A DNA stretch of 64,000 nt from Blastocystis hominis. Lineage: Eukaryota > Sar > Bigyra > Opalinata > Blastocystidae. Position numbers and translations under genes: made by a program. The stretch spans positions 67,001 through 131,000 of the forward strand of contig NW_013171816.1 of the NCBI RefSeq assembly GCF_000151665.1, written 5' to 3'. Under the pieces are notes generated by a model. The model had not been told where the DNA came from. It made no database searches and saw only the letters and a list, made by a program, of their open reading frames with translations. Below are positions 23,301 through 34,416 of the stretch, piece by piece. Positions within the stretch are counted from its first letter, which is position 1. The number at the start of each line of letters is the position of its first letter.

Positions 23301-24100
23301 CCGGCATCACGCCCGACTGCATCATCAACCCCAACGCCTTCCCCTCCCGCATGACCATCGGAATGCTCATCGAGTCCATGGCCGGCAAGTCCGGCGCGCT
23401 CCACGGACAGTACATGGTAGATCCCCGCGGGAGAGTCGACTCTAGGACGCCACGCCGTTCCAGTTCAGCGAGAAGCAGTGCGCGGTGGACTTCTTCGGGG
23501 AGCAGCTGAAGGCGGCGGGGTTCAACTACTACGGCAGCGAGCCGCTGTACTCGGGCATCTGGGGCGACCTGCTGGAGGCGGACATCTACATCGGCGTGGT
23601 CTATTATCAGCGACTGCGCCACATGGTAGTCCTCGAACGCCCCGCTGAGTTCTTCTAGGTGAGCGACAAGTCGCAGGTGCGAGCGAACGGACCGATCAAC
23701 CAGCTCACGCGCCAGCCGCTGAAGGGCCGCAAGCGCCACGGCGGAATCCGGTTCGGAGAGATGGAGCGCGACTCGATCATTGCGCACGGCGCGTCGTTTT
23801 TGCTGCACGAGCGACTGCTGAACTCGTCGGATCGCCATCTCGCAGTGATCTGCGATAAGTGCGGAAGCATGCTCTCCGCCACCGCCAAGCCCATGACTCA
23901 GCAGGAAGCCGCCACGCTCAGCTCGCGCGTGCCGAAGAGTGGAAACGGGGAAGGAGAGTGAGGTGTAGTGGTGTGCCATGTGTGCAAGACCAGCACGACG
24001 TGCCATTTGGTGCCCATGCCGTATGTGACGCGGTATCTGGTGAACGAGCTCGCGGCGATGAATATTAAGGTGGCGTTTGATGTGGAAAAGATTTCTTGTT
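20382..24100 (+). CDS. POLR1B: RNA polymerase I second-largest subunit (RPA135/POLR1B)
   Basis: Start at ATG 20382 ([14 protein letters not shown], 32-nt intron, then [11 protein letters not shown]). Family blocks run in order: [186 protein letters not shown], and the C-terminal zinc ribbon (ICDKCGSML...[11 protein letters not shown]). The ending [13 protein letters not shown] is that of Pol I, not Pol II or III. It makes the catalytic core with RPA190 in the nucleolus. Much of the gene is strikingly GC-rich. The only encoded stop (TGA 24112) falls inside TGTTTGTT; the T at 24100 is in frame and four bases upstream, so TAA is probably formed by poly(A). Confidence 0.93.
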
Positions 24101-24104
24101 GGGG

Positions 24105-24112
24105 TGTTTGTT
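24105..24112 (+). terminator. Polyadenylation element of RPA135
   Basis: TGTTTGTT follows GGGG and the codon-position-1 T at 24100. It overlaps the first base of the only encoded in-frame stop. Confidence 0.7.
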
Positions 24113-24240
24113 GAAGCAATCGCAAGGGGTGTGAGAGATTCGAGGAAGGGATGGATGGGAGTGTGGTACGTACAAAAATAAGTACGATTCGAAGAGGATT
24201 GATAGCAGAGACTTAGAATTGGTTTGTCTATACTTCGAAA

Positions 24241-25536
24241 ATGAGGAACTATGCAATAAGCAGGTATACCATGATTGTTGTCGCATTGGTTTTGTTTGTT
24301 GTGTACCTCTTTATCGACCTTTCGATCGGTTTCAATGTAAACCCCTTTTTATACTCTTATTCGATAGAAACCATATGAAAAAGTTGGAAACCTTTGGAGA
24401 TATGTTGATTTTGGAAGAAAAAGCAATTTGCTTCCAATTCCAAAAAGATCTATATACACGAGTGCATTTCAAAGTAGTCAATTGCGTAGTGATCGAAACC
24501 ACAATGCAGCCTCTGTTTTTGATGTTTTGTCGAATTCTGGCTACTTCAATGTATCTACGCAAAAGGTGATCAATTATGTGAATGCTAGTCGCGATTTTTT
24601 GGTTGTGTTTGCAATGACTTACGATACCAACGCCGTATGTTTGTAAAATCTTTTTTTTAATTCAAAGGACAGTATTCTCGTAGAAGTGAAGAATACGATG
24701 CATATGCTTTCTGTGTATGCAAAGGAGTTTGACTGTCACACTGTGATTTTCACTTCTTCCCCCCTTGTAGTTTCGTACGCCACTTCTCTAGGCCACACAG
24801 TCGTCACAAACACATCGTTTTCTTGTTTCTCTCCTGTTCTCACCTAGGTGCAATCGCTTCGGCCTTCCCTTTATTCAGCCCATTTTAGAGGTAACGCGGA
24901 TTCTCTACAATTCTGTGCACATTGGATACGTGAACAGCGATATTTTGTTCACATCACGATTGTTTTTGACGCTGAAAAGCTTGAAGCAGCGTCCAATCTA
25001 CCCAATTGTTGTCACACTCGATAAGCATCACGTCTAGTACGAGGTAGCGATGCGCGTTCGCGAAACAAACATTGTCCCAATTACCAATCTATCTACAAGC
25101 AGCGAAATCAACCAATATGTGAACAACAAAGTCGAAAAAAACAGAATGTGGAGACATATTGACTCTGCGGTTGCTTCCTTTCTCATCTTTAACAATAGGA
25201 TCTTTTCGTGTTTTCTAGGACTGTAAACTTTACGTTGGTACATGATATTGTTGTCGGACGCGTTTTAGTAGACAACTGTTTGATGCGAATGATGGATTTG
25301 TCTGGAGGTGAATTAGTGGATGTCACATTATCAGGTTTGGAAGGCATTTTTTCTAAACAATAGTGAACGGAATCCATCAAGGCTATATGGGCTTCAAAGC
25401 GCACCTTAAGAACAAAAATGCCACATGGTCGGACATATCGTGGAATCAGCGTGTTACTGGGTTTAAATACATCAACCACAAAGGGTCGTTACTCGCAGCG
25501 ACGCGATTTACTCGTTTTGTCAATAACATTTGTTAA
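24241..25536 (+). CDS. Type II membrane glycosyltransferase-like protein
   Basis: ATG 24241 gives MRNYAISRYTMIVVALVLF, a short cytosolic stretch then one membrane helix. Exons follow across 29-33 nt introns, and TAA is at 25534-25536. The luminal part has the pattern of a nucleotide-diphospho-sugar-transferase fold: NVVNYV-like early strand, FDCHTVIFTSSPLVVSYATS, RFGLPFIQPILEVTRILYNS, then HIGYVNSDILF with a DxD-like NSD. Later come VHDIVVGRVLVDNCLM (the 'VVGR..DN' block) and a final VNGIHQGYMGFKAH (His-Gln/Gly block near the C-terminus). This resembles a loosely defined Golgi-type glycosyltransferase group. The assignment rests on remembered motif shapes, so donor and acceptor are unknown. 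Some splice sites (such as near 24820) are uncertain. Confidence 0.65.
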
Positions 25537-25699
25537 CGTTAAGCTGTTGGTCTGCCTGGCGTATTTATTCAGCGGAAGCCACGCAATAGCAAGAATGCAA
25601 AGAATGAATAGAACGAGTGTTTATAACTAACTTGATAATAACCGCGGTTGACATTCATGAACCAGAAAACGAATAGGAAATTATCGTATTTCGTTAGAA

Positions 25700-27038
25700 A
25701 TGAAGTTTTTGTTTGTTCTATTGTCACGTAATTCAACCTTTCCGGATTGATTATAGTTGCGTTGTTGATACTGGTAACGGGTGAAGTTTCTCAACTTTCA
25801 TCTGAAAATGTGAGGATTTTGTTGTAGTATGTTATATGTAGGAAGGAGCCGTGGTGAGAGGTCATGGCCGTAATTGTAAGAGGTAAAAGGTGTGATTTTG
25901 ATGTTTAGTAAGAACAGTAAAGTACGGTGTCAGCAAAAGAAGACGACGTCCTGTAACAACAACATCATCTAGTGAAGAAACGAAAGATAGCGATTCTTCT
26001 GTCGCAGAAACAGGTACGGAATCATGTATATAATTACGGTCAGAAGAGAAAGAAAAAGAATTGACCAAAGAAACTGAACTTGTCTCAGAGAGTAAAAAGA
26101 AGGAAGAGGAAGAGGAGTCTGACGATGAGGAGAAGGTTGTAAAGAAAGAAGTGAAAAAGGAAGAGAAGGAGGAAGAGGAAGAGGAGGAAGAGGAAGCTCC
26201 TAAGAAGAAAGAAGTGAAAAAAGCTGAAAAAGAAGAAAATGATGATGAAGAAGAGGAGGAAGAAAAGGTTTCTACTAAGAAAGAAGTAAAGAAGGCTGAG
26301 AAAGAGGAAGAAGAGGAGGAGGAAGAAGAGGAGGAGAGTCCTAAGAAGAAAGAAACCAAGAAGGCTGAGAAAGAGGAAGAAGAGGAGGAAGAAGTTCCTA
26401 AGAAGAAGGAGGAGAAAAAGGAGGAGGAGGAAGAAGAAGAGGAAAAGACTCCTAAGAAAGAAGTGAAGAAGGCCGAGAAGAAGGAAGAAGAAGAAGAAGA
26501 AGAGGAAGAAGCTCCTAAGAAAAAAGAAGTGAAGAAGGCTGAGAAGAAAGAAATTAAGAAGGAAGAAGAAGAAGAAGAAGAAGAAGAAGAAGAAGAAGAA
26601 GAAGCTCCTAAGAAGAAAGCTGAGAAGGAAGAAGAAGAAGAAGAAGAAGAAGAGAAGGTTCCTACTAAGAAGGAGACAAAGAAAGAAGAAGAGGAAGAAG
26701 AGGAAGAGGAAGCTTCTAAGAAAGAAGTGAAGAAAGCTGAGAAGAAGGAAGAAGAGGACGAGGAAGAAGAAGAAGATAAAACTACAACGAAGGAGGAAGT
26801 AAAGAAGGTCGCTGAGAAGGAAGAAGAGGAAGAGGAAGCTCCCAAAAAGGAGGCAAAGAAGGTTGAGAAGGAAGAGGAGGAGGAGGAAGAAGAAGAGACC
26901 CCTAAGAAGAAGGAAACGAAGAAGGAAGAAGAAGAGGAGGAAGAGGAAGAAGAGAAAACTACAAAGAAAGAAACGAAGAAGGAAGAGGAGGAGGAGGAAG
27001 AGGAAGAAGCCCCCAAGAAGAAGGAAACCAAAAAGGAA

Positions 27039-27071
<33 letters not shown>

Positions 27072-28460
27072 AAAACTTCTTCTAAAAAGGAAACTAAGAA
27101 GGAGGAGGAGGATGAGAAAAAGGAGGAAGAAGAAGAAGAGGAGACTCCTAAGAAAGAAGTAAAGAAGGCTGAAAAGGAAGAGGATGAGGAAGAAGAGGAA
27201 GAAGCTCCCAAGAAGAAGGAAGTGAAGAAGGCCGAGGAGAAGGAGGAAGAAGAGGAAGAAAAGGAAGAGAAGGTTCCTACTAAGAAGGAGACGAAGAAAG
27301 AAGAAGAGGAAGAGGAAGAGGAAGAGGAAGAAGCTCCTAAGAAAGAAGTGAAGAAAGCTGAGAAGGAAGAAGAAGAAGAAGAAGAAGAAGAGAAGGTTCC
27401 TACTAAGAAGGCTGAGAAAAAGGAAGAAGAGGAAGAAGAAGAAGAAGAGAAGGAAACCAAGAAGGAAACCAAGAAGGTCGCTGAGAAGGAGGAAGAAGAA
27501 GAGGAAGAAAAGGAGGAGAAGGTTCCTACTAAGAAGACTGAAGAGAAAGAAGAAGAAGAAGAAGAAGAGGAAGAGAAGGCTCCGAAGAAGAAAGAGGAAG
27601 AAGAAGAAGAGGAAGAAGAGACCGCCACAAAGAAGGCCGAAGAAGACGAAGACGACGACAAAGAAGAAGAAGAAGGTCCTCAGAAGGAAACGAAGAAGAC
27701 TGAGGACGACGACGAAGAGGAAGACGACGAGAAGAAATCCACGACTTCAAAGAAAGACGACGACAGCGAAGAGGAAGAAGAAGGAACGAAAGCCCAGACT
27801 GACGACGACGAAGCCGACGATAAGCAAGCCGCATCGTCCAAGCCCACTTCCACAGCCCCCACCACATCCGAGAAATCTTCAGAGAAATCTTCAGAGAAAT
27901 CCTCAGAGAAATCCTCGACGAAGACGTCCTCTTCGGCCTCCGTGACGAGCTCCACCCGGAAGCATCGGCTGCGCCAGTCGCACAAGCGCGCTTCGAAGCG
28001 CTCGGGAACCATCGTTCTGAGCATTCCGCTCAACCTACTCGTCATTCTTCTCGGCGTTTTGATCGTCGCCACCATTATCTTCAGTGTCATGTGTCGCAGA
28101 GCGTACCTCCGTTTCCCCTTTCTCACTCGCAGCCCTCAACCCACTCCGCTCTCCGAGCAATCCTCTCTTCTCGGCCATTCTGCCAACCCCTCGCCCGCCG
28201 GTTCGGCCCGTGCTGCCGCCTACTCCGACGCTGGCGAGTCCGTCCCGCTCGCCCAGGCCGCGCAGTCGGCAATGCCCGTCGCGGCCGCGGTGCCGGTGCC
28301 AGCAGTGCCGGCAGTGCCGGCAGTGCCGATCGTGGCGCCGACGATGGCGGGAGCGGAGGACGCGGATCTTTTCGAGGAGGACGAGGTGCCGAAGGTGAAG
28401 TCCACGCGCCGCTCGCACGCGCGCCGCTCCGTAGGTGCCGAAGCGAAGCGTGAGGAATAG
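25700..28460 (+). CDS. Signal-peptide, Glu/Lys-rich, single-TM protein
   Basis: ATG 25700 opens MKFLFVLLSLALLILVTGEV, a clear signal peptide joined across a 29-nt intron. Small exons (SENEGAVVRGHGRN; YGVSKRRRRPVTTTSSS) lead into about 600 residues of nearly pure Glu/Lys. These are built from degenerate units of the type KKEVKKAEKEEEEEEE with a KKEV/KKET, A/V-P-K/T-K pattern. Then come a Ser/Thr linker (SEKSSEKSSEKSSEKSS), a basic stretch and one TM helix (LSIPLNLLVILLGVLIVATI) near residue 690. The roughly 110-residue cytosolic tail is Pro/Ala-rich and ends KREE; TAG at 28458. The order implies a type I membrane protein whose lumenal/extracellular part is a long charged rod (possible single alpha-helix) or a Ca-binding polyampholyte. 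I recognise no family. Confidence 0.78.
26150..27720 (+). repeat. GAA/GAG-rich coding repeat (Glu/Lys units)
   Basis: About 1.6 kb in which nearly every codon is GAA, GAG, AAG or AAA, broken by short GCT-CCT or GTT-CCT-ACT spacers (Ala-Pro, Val-Pro-Thr) at roughly 30-60 nt intervals. It is purine-only on one strand over long stretches, prone to slippage and possibly to triplex formation. The antisense reading is a spurious poly-Ser/Phe ORF. Confidence 0.9.
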
Positions 28461-28529
28461 AAACGCTCGCAGTAGTCCTCCATTTTTCCCTCATCCTTTC
28501 CTTTCCTTTCCCGTTCTGTTCTGGTGACT

Positions 28530-28546
28530 TGTTTGTTCAAAAAACA
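28530..28546. terminator. Back-to-back polyadenylation elements
   Basis: TGTTTGTTCAAAAAACA: plus TGTTTGTT (28530-28537), with T 28525 four bases upstream, serves the Glu/Lys-rich gene. Minus TGTTTTTT (28546-28539), with T 28551 four bases upstream, serves the CCAR1-like gene. Confidence 0.65.
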
Positions 28547-28550
28547 CGAT

Positions 28551-31500
28551 AACTCTTGTACAACTTGCGGTACCGCAGCGAGTCGCGGTCCAGCACGTAG
28601 GTCACCAGCTTCTCTCCCTCCGACTTGCAGCACACCGCTCCGCTGTTCAGCAGAATGTGCAGCAGCTGCTCCTGCGACAGCTCACCGCGGTTCTTCCCGT
28701 CGAAATACCGGCACGCGATGAACAATTCCCGGCTGATCGCGATCGGAACGCTCTTCTTCGCCGCCTGCACTTCCCTACCCAGCTCCTTCGCGGCCTCCTT
28801 GGGCGTTTCCTTGACGGTTTCCTTGGGCGTTTCCTTGACGGTTTCCTTGGGCGTTTCCTTGGGCGTTTCCTTGGGGGGCTCGTCGTCCTTCTTCTCTTCG
28901 ACAGAAGTTTCCTTGATCGTTTCTTCGTCGGCAATGGCTTCCTTGTTTGTCTCTGCCTCGCCCTCCTTTTCTTTTTCCTTTTCTTTTTCCTTCTCCATCG
29001 CCTCTCTCTCCGCCTCTCTGGCCTCCAGCACGGCGGCCTCGGCCTCCTTCATCGCCGTCTGCGTCAGTCGCAGCAGCTCGCCGATGGCCTGGCCGAACCG
29101 CACCATGAGCATGTCCTTGAACACCTCGCCCAGCAGCGACACCTCGAAGATCTTCTCCCGCGTGTCCTTCCGCGTGTACTCCAGCAGCCCGTCCAGACTC
29201 AGCAGCTTCGCCTTGCTCGGCTGCGCCTCCCCCGCGGCAAAGGTCGTCAGCACGGACAGCTCGCAGCGCTGGCTCGCCACGCTGTCGGTCTCGCGGCCGT
29301 ACTCGTCCACGTCCTTCACGCTCCGCAGACCGCCGAACCCCGTCAGCGTCTCCACCTCCCACGACGACGACGACGAAGACGAAGACGAGGATGAAGCGCA
29401 GTCCGAATCCTCGCAGTCCATCGCCTCCTCCGGCGAGGACGCTTCCTTCACCGGCACAGAGGGCGTTTCAGTCACAACAGAGGGAGTTTCATTGAGAGTA
29501 GAGGGCGTTTCACTCGGGTTGGCGGGCGTTTCGTCGTCCATGGGGTGCGCGGCGTCGGTTTCTTCGGTGGTGTTGGGGGTTTGGTCGTGGGCCTGGGCGT
29601 CGAGAAGTCGCTGGATGAGATCCTTCTTGACTCCCTATGCATCAAATCCGCGCGCTGCGAGGTACGCGTGTGCTCAGCGCGCGCTCGCGCAGGAATTGCC
29701 GAAGCGTCGGCACTGTCTGGCTCTTCAGGAATTCCTCCGTCCACTCCGATTTCTCCGGTTTCTCCGATTCCTCTTCCATCGCCGGTTCCACGGTTTCCAC
29801 GGTTTCCTCCATTTTCTTCTCCGCTTCGCCGGTTTCTCCAGTTTCTCCGTTTTCTCCAGCTCCACTAGTTTCCTCGGTTTCCCCGGTTTCTCCGGTCTCC
29901 TGGACTTCCGCGGTTTTGCTGGCTCTGACGATCTCCCCCACTTCCACGATTTCGTTGGGCGTTTCCTTCTTCACCTCCTCGATTCCCGCGGTTTTCCTCT
30001 CCGCGGGGAGGCCGTCCTTTCTGTCCTTGGCGATGGGTCTGCGAACCGCGGGGAAGACGGGAGCGCGGTAGAAAAGATCGGGGACGAAGACGACGGTGAC
30101 CTCGTCATAATCGCACTTTTCCCCGCGGCTGGTCTCGGTTCGGTGGTACCAGACCTCCATCATGCGGATCCAGCGTCGACATCCCGCCAAATCGAGATTG
30201 ATCTGAAGCCGAGCGTATTCTCTGGATGTCAAAAAAAGGGGGAAAAAAAGACATGAGTTTGGCGATGAGCATGGCGTCCGAAACGCTCCGCAGATCCGCG
30301 ACCAGTCCGAATTGCCCGCCCACGAGGAAGATCTGGTCCTTGTTGACCGCCTTGAGCACGAGGAACTGAATGAAATGGTTCAGCGACGCCTCCTCCTTCT
30401 CGAACAGCGCGCTCTCCGCGATGTCCACGCCGCTGAACAGCGCCAGCTTCACGTTGATTCGGAACCGCACTTCGCTCGCCGCCACCGACCGCAGCACCGC
30501 CTGTCCGGCCTTCCCCGCGGGGAGCTCGCCCGGCACCGTCACGGCCGGCTCCGTGGCGGCGACAGGGAGATGCGCGACGCGGATGGCGGCCTTGGCGAAG
30601 AGCGGGAGCGCGTGCGGCGCGGCCTGCCAGCAGGCGACGAGGCGCATGAAGTCCTGGCAGACGTAGAGGTTGGGGCAGTCGCGCTGCAGCTCGGGCACGC
30701 CGCGCTCGCGCTGGAAGTACAGCCGGTCCGGCGCGCCGCTGCGAGTGAGAGGAAGGGGAAACGGGGAACGGCGTGATCGGCGACGCGCTGCGCGACGCGC
30801 TGCGATGACCGTAGGACCGCGAGTGCGATCGCGACCGCGACCGTGACCGAGAAAGCGACCGCGTGTGTCCGCGGGACGGCGACCGACGCGAGTAGGACCG
30901 CGAATGCGACCGCGACCGCGACCGCGAGTGGGACCGCGGGACCGATCGATTGCGACCACGTGACCGCGAATGTGACCGCGAATGTGACCGCGACCGCGAC
31001 CGCCGCGACGCCGACCGCGTCCGACCGCGGGAATGCGACCGATCGTGCTCGCGGGAATGCGATCGGGACCGCGGTCGACGCGCTCCCGCGCTCTTCCGAC
31101 GCGCGTCGACACGCACTCGCTTCGACGCCTCCGGCTCCGCCCGCGCGCGCGAAGCCGCCCCGCGGGACGGAGAGGCGCGGACGTGCTCCCCGCGGGGACG
31201 GTCCTTGCGGTCCTGCCGCGCGTCGAACTTCGATTTTCTAGCTGTCAGAACCGCGGGACAACGCACGGTTTCTCCAGCGAGGCGGGGAACGCGGGCGGGA
31301 ACGCGTCGAAACGCCCCTTCCGCGGGGGATCCGGCGCGCGCGCGTCGGGCTCTTTCCCGTGGGAAAACGAGGAATGCGAGGGCTGCGGGTAGCTCCCCGC
31401 GGGGTAGGGGTAAGGGTAATCTCCCGCGGGGAAGGGTCGCTGCGGGGCGCGCGCGAAGCTTTGGCGCGACGCATCGAATTCGGATTGAGTCGACGCGTAG

Positions 31501-32263
31501 GGCGCGAAATTCGGGCGATTCCCGTACGGCGGCGGCAGCGGCGCGCCGCTCGGAGGGTACGCCGCGCTGGGCGAGCGGCCGTAGTACTCCGCGGGAGGGG
31601 GCTTCGCCGCGTTGGAGGGCGGGTAGGCGAAGTCGTTTGGCGGGTAATATTGGCGGGGAGGGTAATTCGCGGGGGATGTGGATGACGCAGCGGCAGCAGC
31701 AGCGGAGGAGGAGGAGGAGGAGGACGCGGAGACGGGCTTGGCGTAGGAAGGAGCGTAGGAAGAATAGTCGGAGGGCGCGGAGGGCGGCTGCGGCTTGCTG
31801 GGAGCGGCGGATGATGGGGGGTAGGTCGAGGCGTCACCGTAGCTTGGAGGCGCACCTGTGGAGTGGGGCTGAGGCATGGTGGTGGTGTGTGATCCGTAGT
31901 AGGAGTTGGAATCGTAGGCGCTCGAAGGAGGATAATTCGAGTCGTAGGGCTTTTGGGAAGTGTCGCCTTGTGCAGAATACTGCTGGTTTGGGTAGTTGTA
32001 GCCTCCTACACCATGTTAAGAATACGATCGATCCTAAACAGCAACATACCTAGCTGCGCCTCGCCCGAAGGTGCTACTCCAGCATTCTGATTCTGTTGGT
32101 TCATAGAATTGTCGGGATAGTTATAATGTGTCGAAGAATACGGAGGTTGCGAATAGTCGCCATGACCTTGATCTTGCGATAACCCTATCTCCATAAAATA
32201 CGTACAGGAATTTGAAGGCTGCTGGCCTTGATAATATTGAGAATAATCCTGTGCGTAAACCAT
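28551..32263 (-). CDS. CCAR1/DBC1-family protein
   Basis: Start at ATG 32263 (MVYAQDYSQYYQGQQPS). Layout: Tyr/Pro/Ser/Gln-rich N-terminus; an Arg-Ser domain (about 30800-31100, SRSRSHSRS-type); a LAIKA-like helix-strand block (DCPNLYVCQDFMRLVACW); and a DBC1 Nudix-like domain (FLVLKAVNKDQIFLVGGQFG; GCRRWIRMMEVWYHRTET; YDEVTVVFVPDLFY). Then follow an acidic GETGE repeat stretch; a SAP motif (VPTLRQFLRERALS); the conserved SLDGLLEYTRKD...KIFEVSLLGEVFKDML block; KETPKETVKE repeats; and a degenerate EF-hand segment (ELFIACRYFDGKNRGELSQE). This matches CCAR1/CCAR2 in order. In animals these are nuclear co-regulators of transcription and splicing. The encoded TGA (28537-28539) lies inside the minus-strand element; in-frame T 28551 could give a poly(A)-made TAA. 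Confidence 0.82.
30780..31100 (-). repeat. Arg/Ser-coding GC-rich repeat
   Basis: Tandem degenerate GACCGCGAATGCGACC-like units (plus strand) encode the RS/HSRS domain of the CCAR1-like protein on the minus strand. Long ORFs seen antisense here are shadows of the repeat. Confidence 0.75.
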
Positions 32264-32570
32264 ACAACAAAATGGAATCATACAGCTGGGGTATTTCTCT
32301 GCATAGCTGTGCTTTCAATACCAACGTAGGAAACCCGCCTTGATTTTGTAATTTTTCACTTCAAATAGAAAGAACAAGAATCGCGGTTATTTCAAAGTAC
32401 ATAAGAAGCAAAGTGTTTGTTGCGAAATCAACTTTTGCTTGATCCAGTTTATACTCCACTGTGTGTGCTCCACGATTTCAATCTGCTCGCACACAGAATT
32501 TTGCAAAGAACCGACTTTTTTGTTGAACTGAAGAAGTAGAAATTTTTGAAATTTCTCTATTGACCTCAAA
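32264..32570. other. Divergent promoter region
   Basis: 307 AT-rich bases lie between the CCAR1-like start (-) and the carrier start (+). No ORF or RNA gene is recognisable. Confidence 0.5.
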
Positions 32571-33638
32571 ATGGAGAAGAAGAAATCTGCGCTCGACAAA
32601 TACAAGCTAGGGCGTATCGATTTGAGTAACCTGGATGAAAACTTCTCTTATGGGTGTAGTTAATCTGCTTGCTGGTATGGGGGCGGGACCAACATCTGAT
32701 ATTGGACTGTTTCCACTGGATTCGTTGAAAACGTTCGTTCACTCCTTCCTCTTTTTATGTTCAGGCGCATGCAGTCGGGTAGCTATGCTGCAAAGGCAAC
32801 AGAAAAACCGAGTTTAGGGAGGGGCATTGGCATAGCCATGGTGGGTTCTTCCTTGACGTACGGTACTCACTGGACTGTGTATGAATATTTCAAAAGACAT
32901 CTTTCGCCGCTTTGCCAGGGGAACGAAGCAGCTATTCCATTTGTGTACATGTTTTCTGCTTCCCTTGGTTTCCTCCTTTTCCGCTAGCTCACCCACAGCT
33001 CAAATCATATCTTCAAGCATCCGATGCCCCTTTGAAGTGATAAAACAACATCTACAAATCGGCATTTTTTACGACACAAAATGCGCCGTTCGTTCCATCT
33101 ACCGCGTTTCCCCCATCTCCGCTCCTCACCCCTAGTCCGGAGGAGTCCGCGCCTTCTATACCGGCTATAAAAGCCTCCTGTACAAAAGCATTCCCTACGA
33201 TGCAATCGAGGTTCTCTCTCTCCCTGCGCTAAACCCCAGATGACACTCTACGAAATCTTCCGGAAGTACTACAAGCGCGTTTTCGTAGCGTTTTCGCTTT
33301 GCTCTCACGCACAGAAAACCGCGGACGACACTTCGCTCGTTATGTCCGTCTCTTCGGGCTATCTTTCTTCGGGAATCGCGGCGTTCGTCACGACACCGAT
33401 GGACGTCGTCAAAACGAGGATGATGCTCTCCGCCGCGGAACGAAATCCAGAGACATCCGTGATTCAGATGTTTCGGAAGATCTATCGGGTTTTCGTGGTG
33501 GAATTGGACGAATTGTAGAACGAGGGACTGCGAGGACTGTATTCGGGAGCTTTCATTCGAGTGATGGTGGTGGCTACGGCAGGTGCGATTTATTTTGCGG
33601 CATTCGAGTCGTACCGGGGGTTCTTGCAAAAATTGTAA
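32571..33638 (+). CDS. Mitochondrial carrier, S-adenosylmethionine-carrier-like
   Basis: ATG 32571 (MEKKKSALDKYKLGR). Exons joined across 29-36 nt introns give three carrier repeats with their signatures: LFPLDSLKTRMQSG (repeat 1), CPFEVIKQHLQIG (repeat 2) and TTPMDVVKTRMML (repeat 3). The end is ESYRGFLQKL, TAA 33636. The E-V-I-K-Q version of repeat 2 and G-L-F-P-L-D-S-L-K-T in repeat 1 are like SLC25A26 (SAM/SAH exchange). Such a carrier would feed methylation inside the mitochondrion-related organelle. Carrier identity is firm; the substrate is inferred. Between repeats 2 and 3 an intron of about 36 nt (near 33282-33317) is the least certain junction. Confidence 0.82.
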
Positions 33639-33826
33639 AGAGAGAGAGAGTTCGTTAGTTTTTGAGTCTTTTAATCAAAACTTGGATTTGGCGGTTTGAT
33701 TCAAATCTTTCAATTTGAACCTGTTTGTTTCGATACTGAAACCGGTCCCCTATTTCACCAGGTTTTTAACCCTATCTCAGATTGTAGTTCACGGCAGTTT
33801 ATAACTCCCCAAACTAACTAATTACT

Positions 33827-34352
33827 ATGGTAGGTGGTGAGCCTTGTACGGAGATGCATTCTGTTGTGTGTTTGTCGAACGAAGGGTCTAACGGTCCTCT
33901 AGGCTCCTAAGAAAGAAAGACAGGAAAAGGAACAGATCAAGCTCGGACCCCAGAACGTGCGTGAGGGAGAGGAGGTGTTCGCTGTTACTCACATCTACGC
34001 TTCCTTCAACGATACCTTCATTCACGTCACCGATATGTCCGGACGTGAGACCCTGGTCCGTGTGACTGGAGGAATGAAGGTGAAGGCTGATCGTGATGAG
34101 TCTTCTCCCTACGCTGCCATGCTTGCTGCTCAGGATGTGGCTGCTCGTTGCAAGGAGCTCGGCATCACTGCCATGCACATCAAGCTGCGAGCTACTGGAG
34201 GTAACGGAACCACTTCTCCCGGTCCCGGTGCTCAGGCTGCTCTGCGTGCTCTGGCCCGTGCTGGAATGAAGATCGGAAGAATCGAGGATGTGACTCCCAT
34301 TCCCACCGATTCTACCCGCAAGCCCCAGGGTCGTCGTGGTCGCCGTCTGTAA
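33827..34352 (+). CDS. RPS14: 40S ribosomal protein S14 (uS11)
   Basis: The ATG codon (33827-33829) is followed at once by an intron of 73 nt (33830-33902), over twice the usual length here. Exon 2 then encodes [16 protein letters not shown] and a textbook uS11: [88 protein letters not shown] 34350. It sits on the 40S platform beside eS26 and the mRNA exit. Codon choice is strongly biased (CTG/CGT/GGA), as expected for high expression. Confidence 0.97.
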
Positions 34353-34380
34353 TTTGTTGGTTACGAACTGCGAAACGTTC

Positions 34381-34403
34381 TGTTTGATATTAACAAATAA
34401 ACA
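34381..34403. terminator. Probable convergent polyadenylation elements
   Basis: Plus TGTTTGAT at 34381-34388, after uS11, and minus TGTTTATT at 34403-34396, after APC11 (stop 34417), face each other. Both are imperfect matches to TGTTTGTT. Confidence 0.4.
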
Positions 34404-34416
34404 AGTGAACGAGTTG

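Noticed and set aside
21593-24006. Long minus-strand and second-frame ORFs over the RPA135 gene
   Set aside because: Caused by GC-rich codon bias; the plus frame carries every RPA135 family motif.
25862-27661. 599-codon minus-strand ORF of poly-Ser/Phe
   Set aside because: It is the antisense of the GAA/GAG repeat; the plus strand has the signal peptide, TM helix and intron structure.
30229-32053. Arg-rich ORFs on both strands around the RS repeat
   Set aside because: Shadows of the RS-coding repeat; only the minus frame joins to the DBC1, SAP and EF-hand-like exons.
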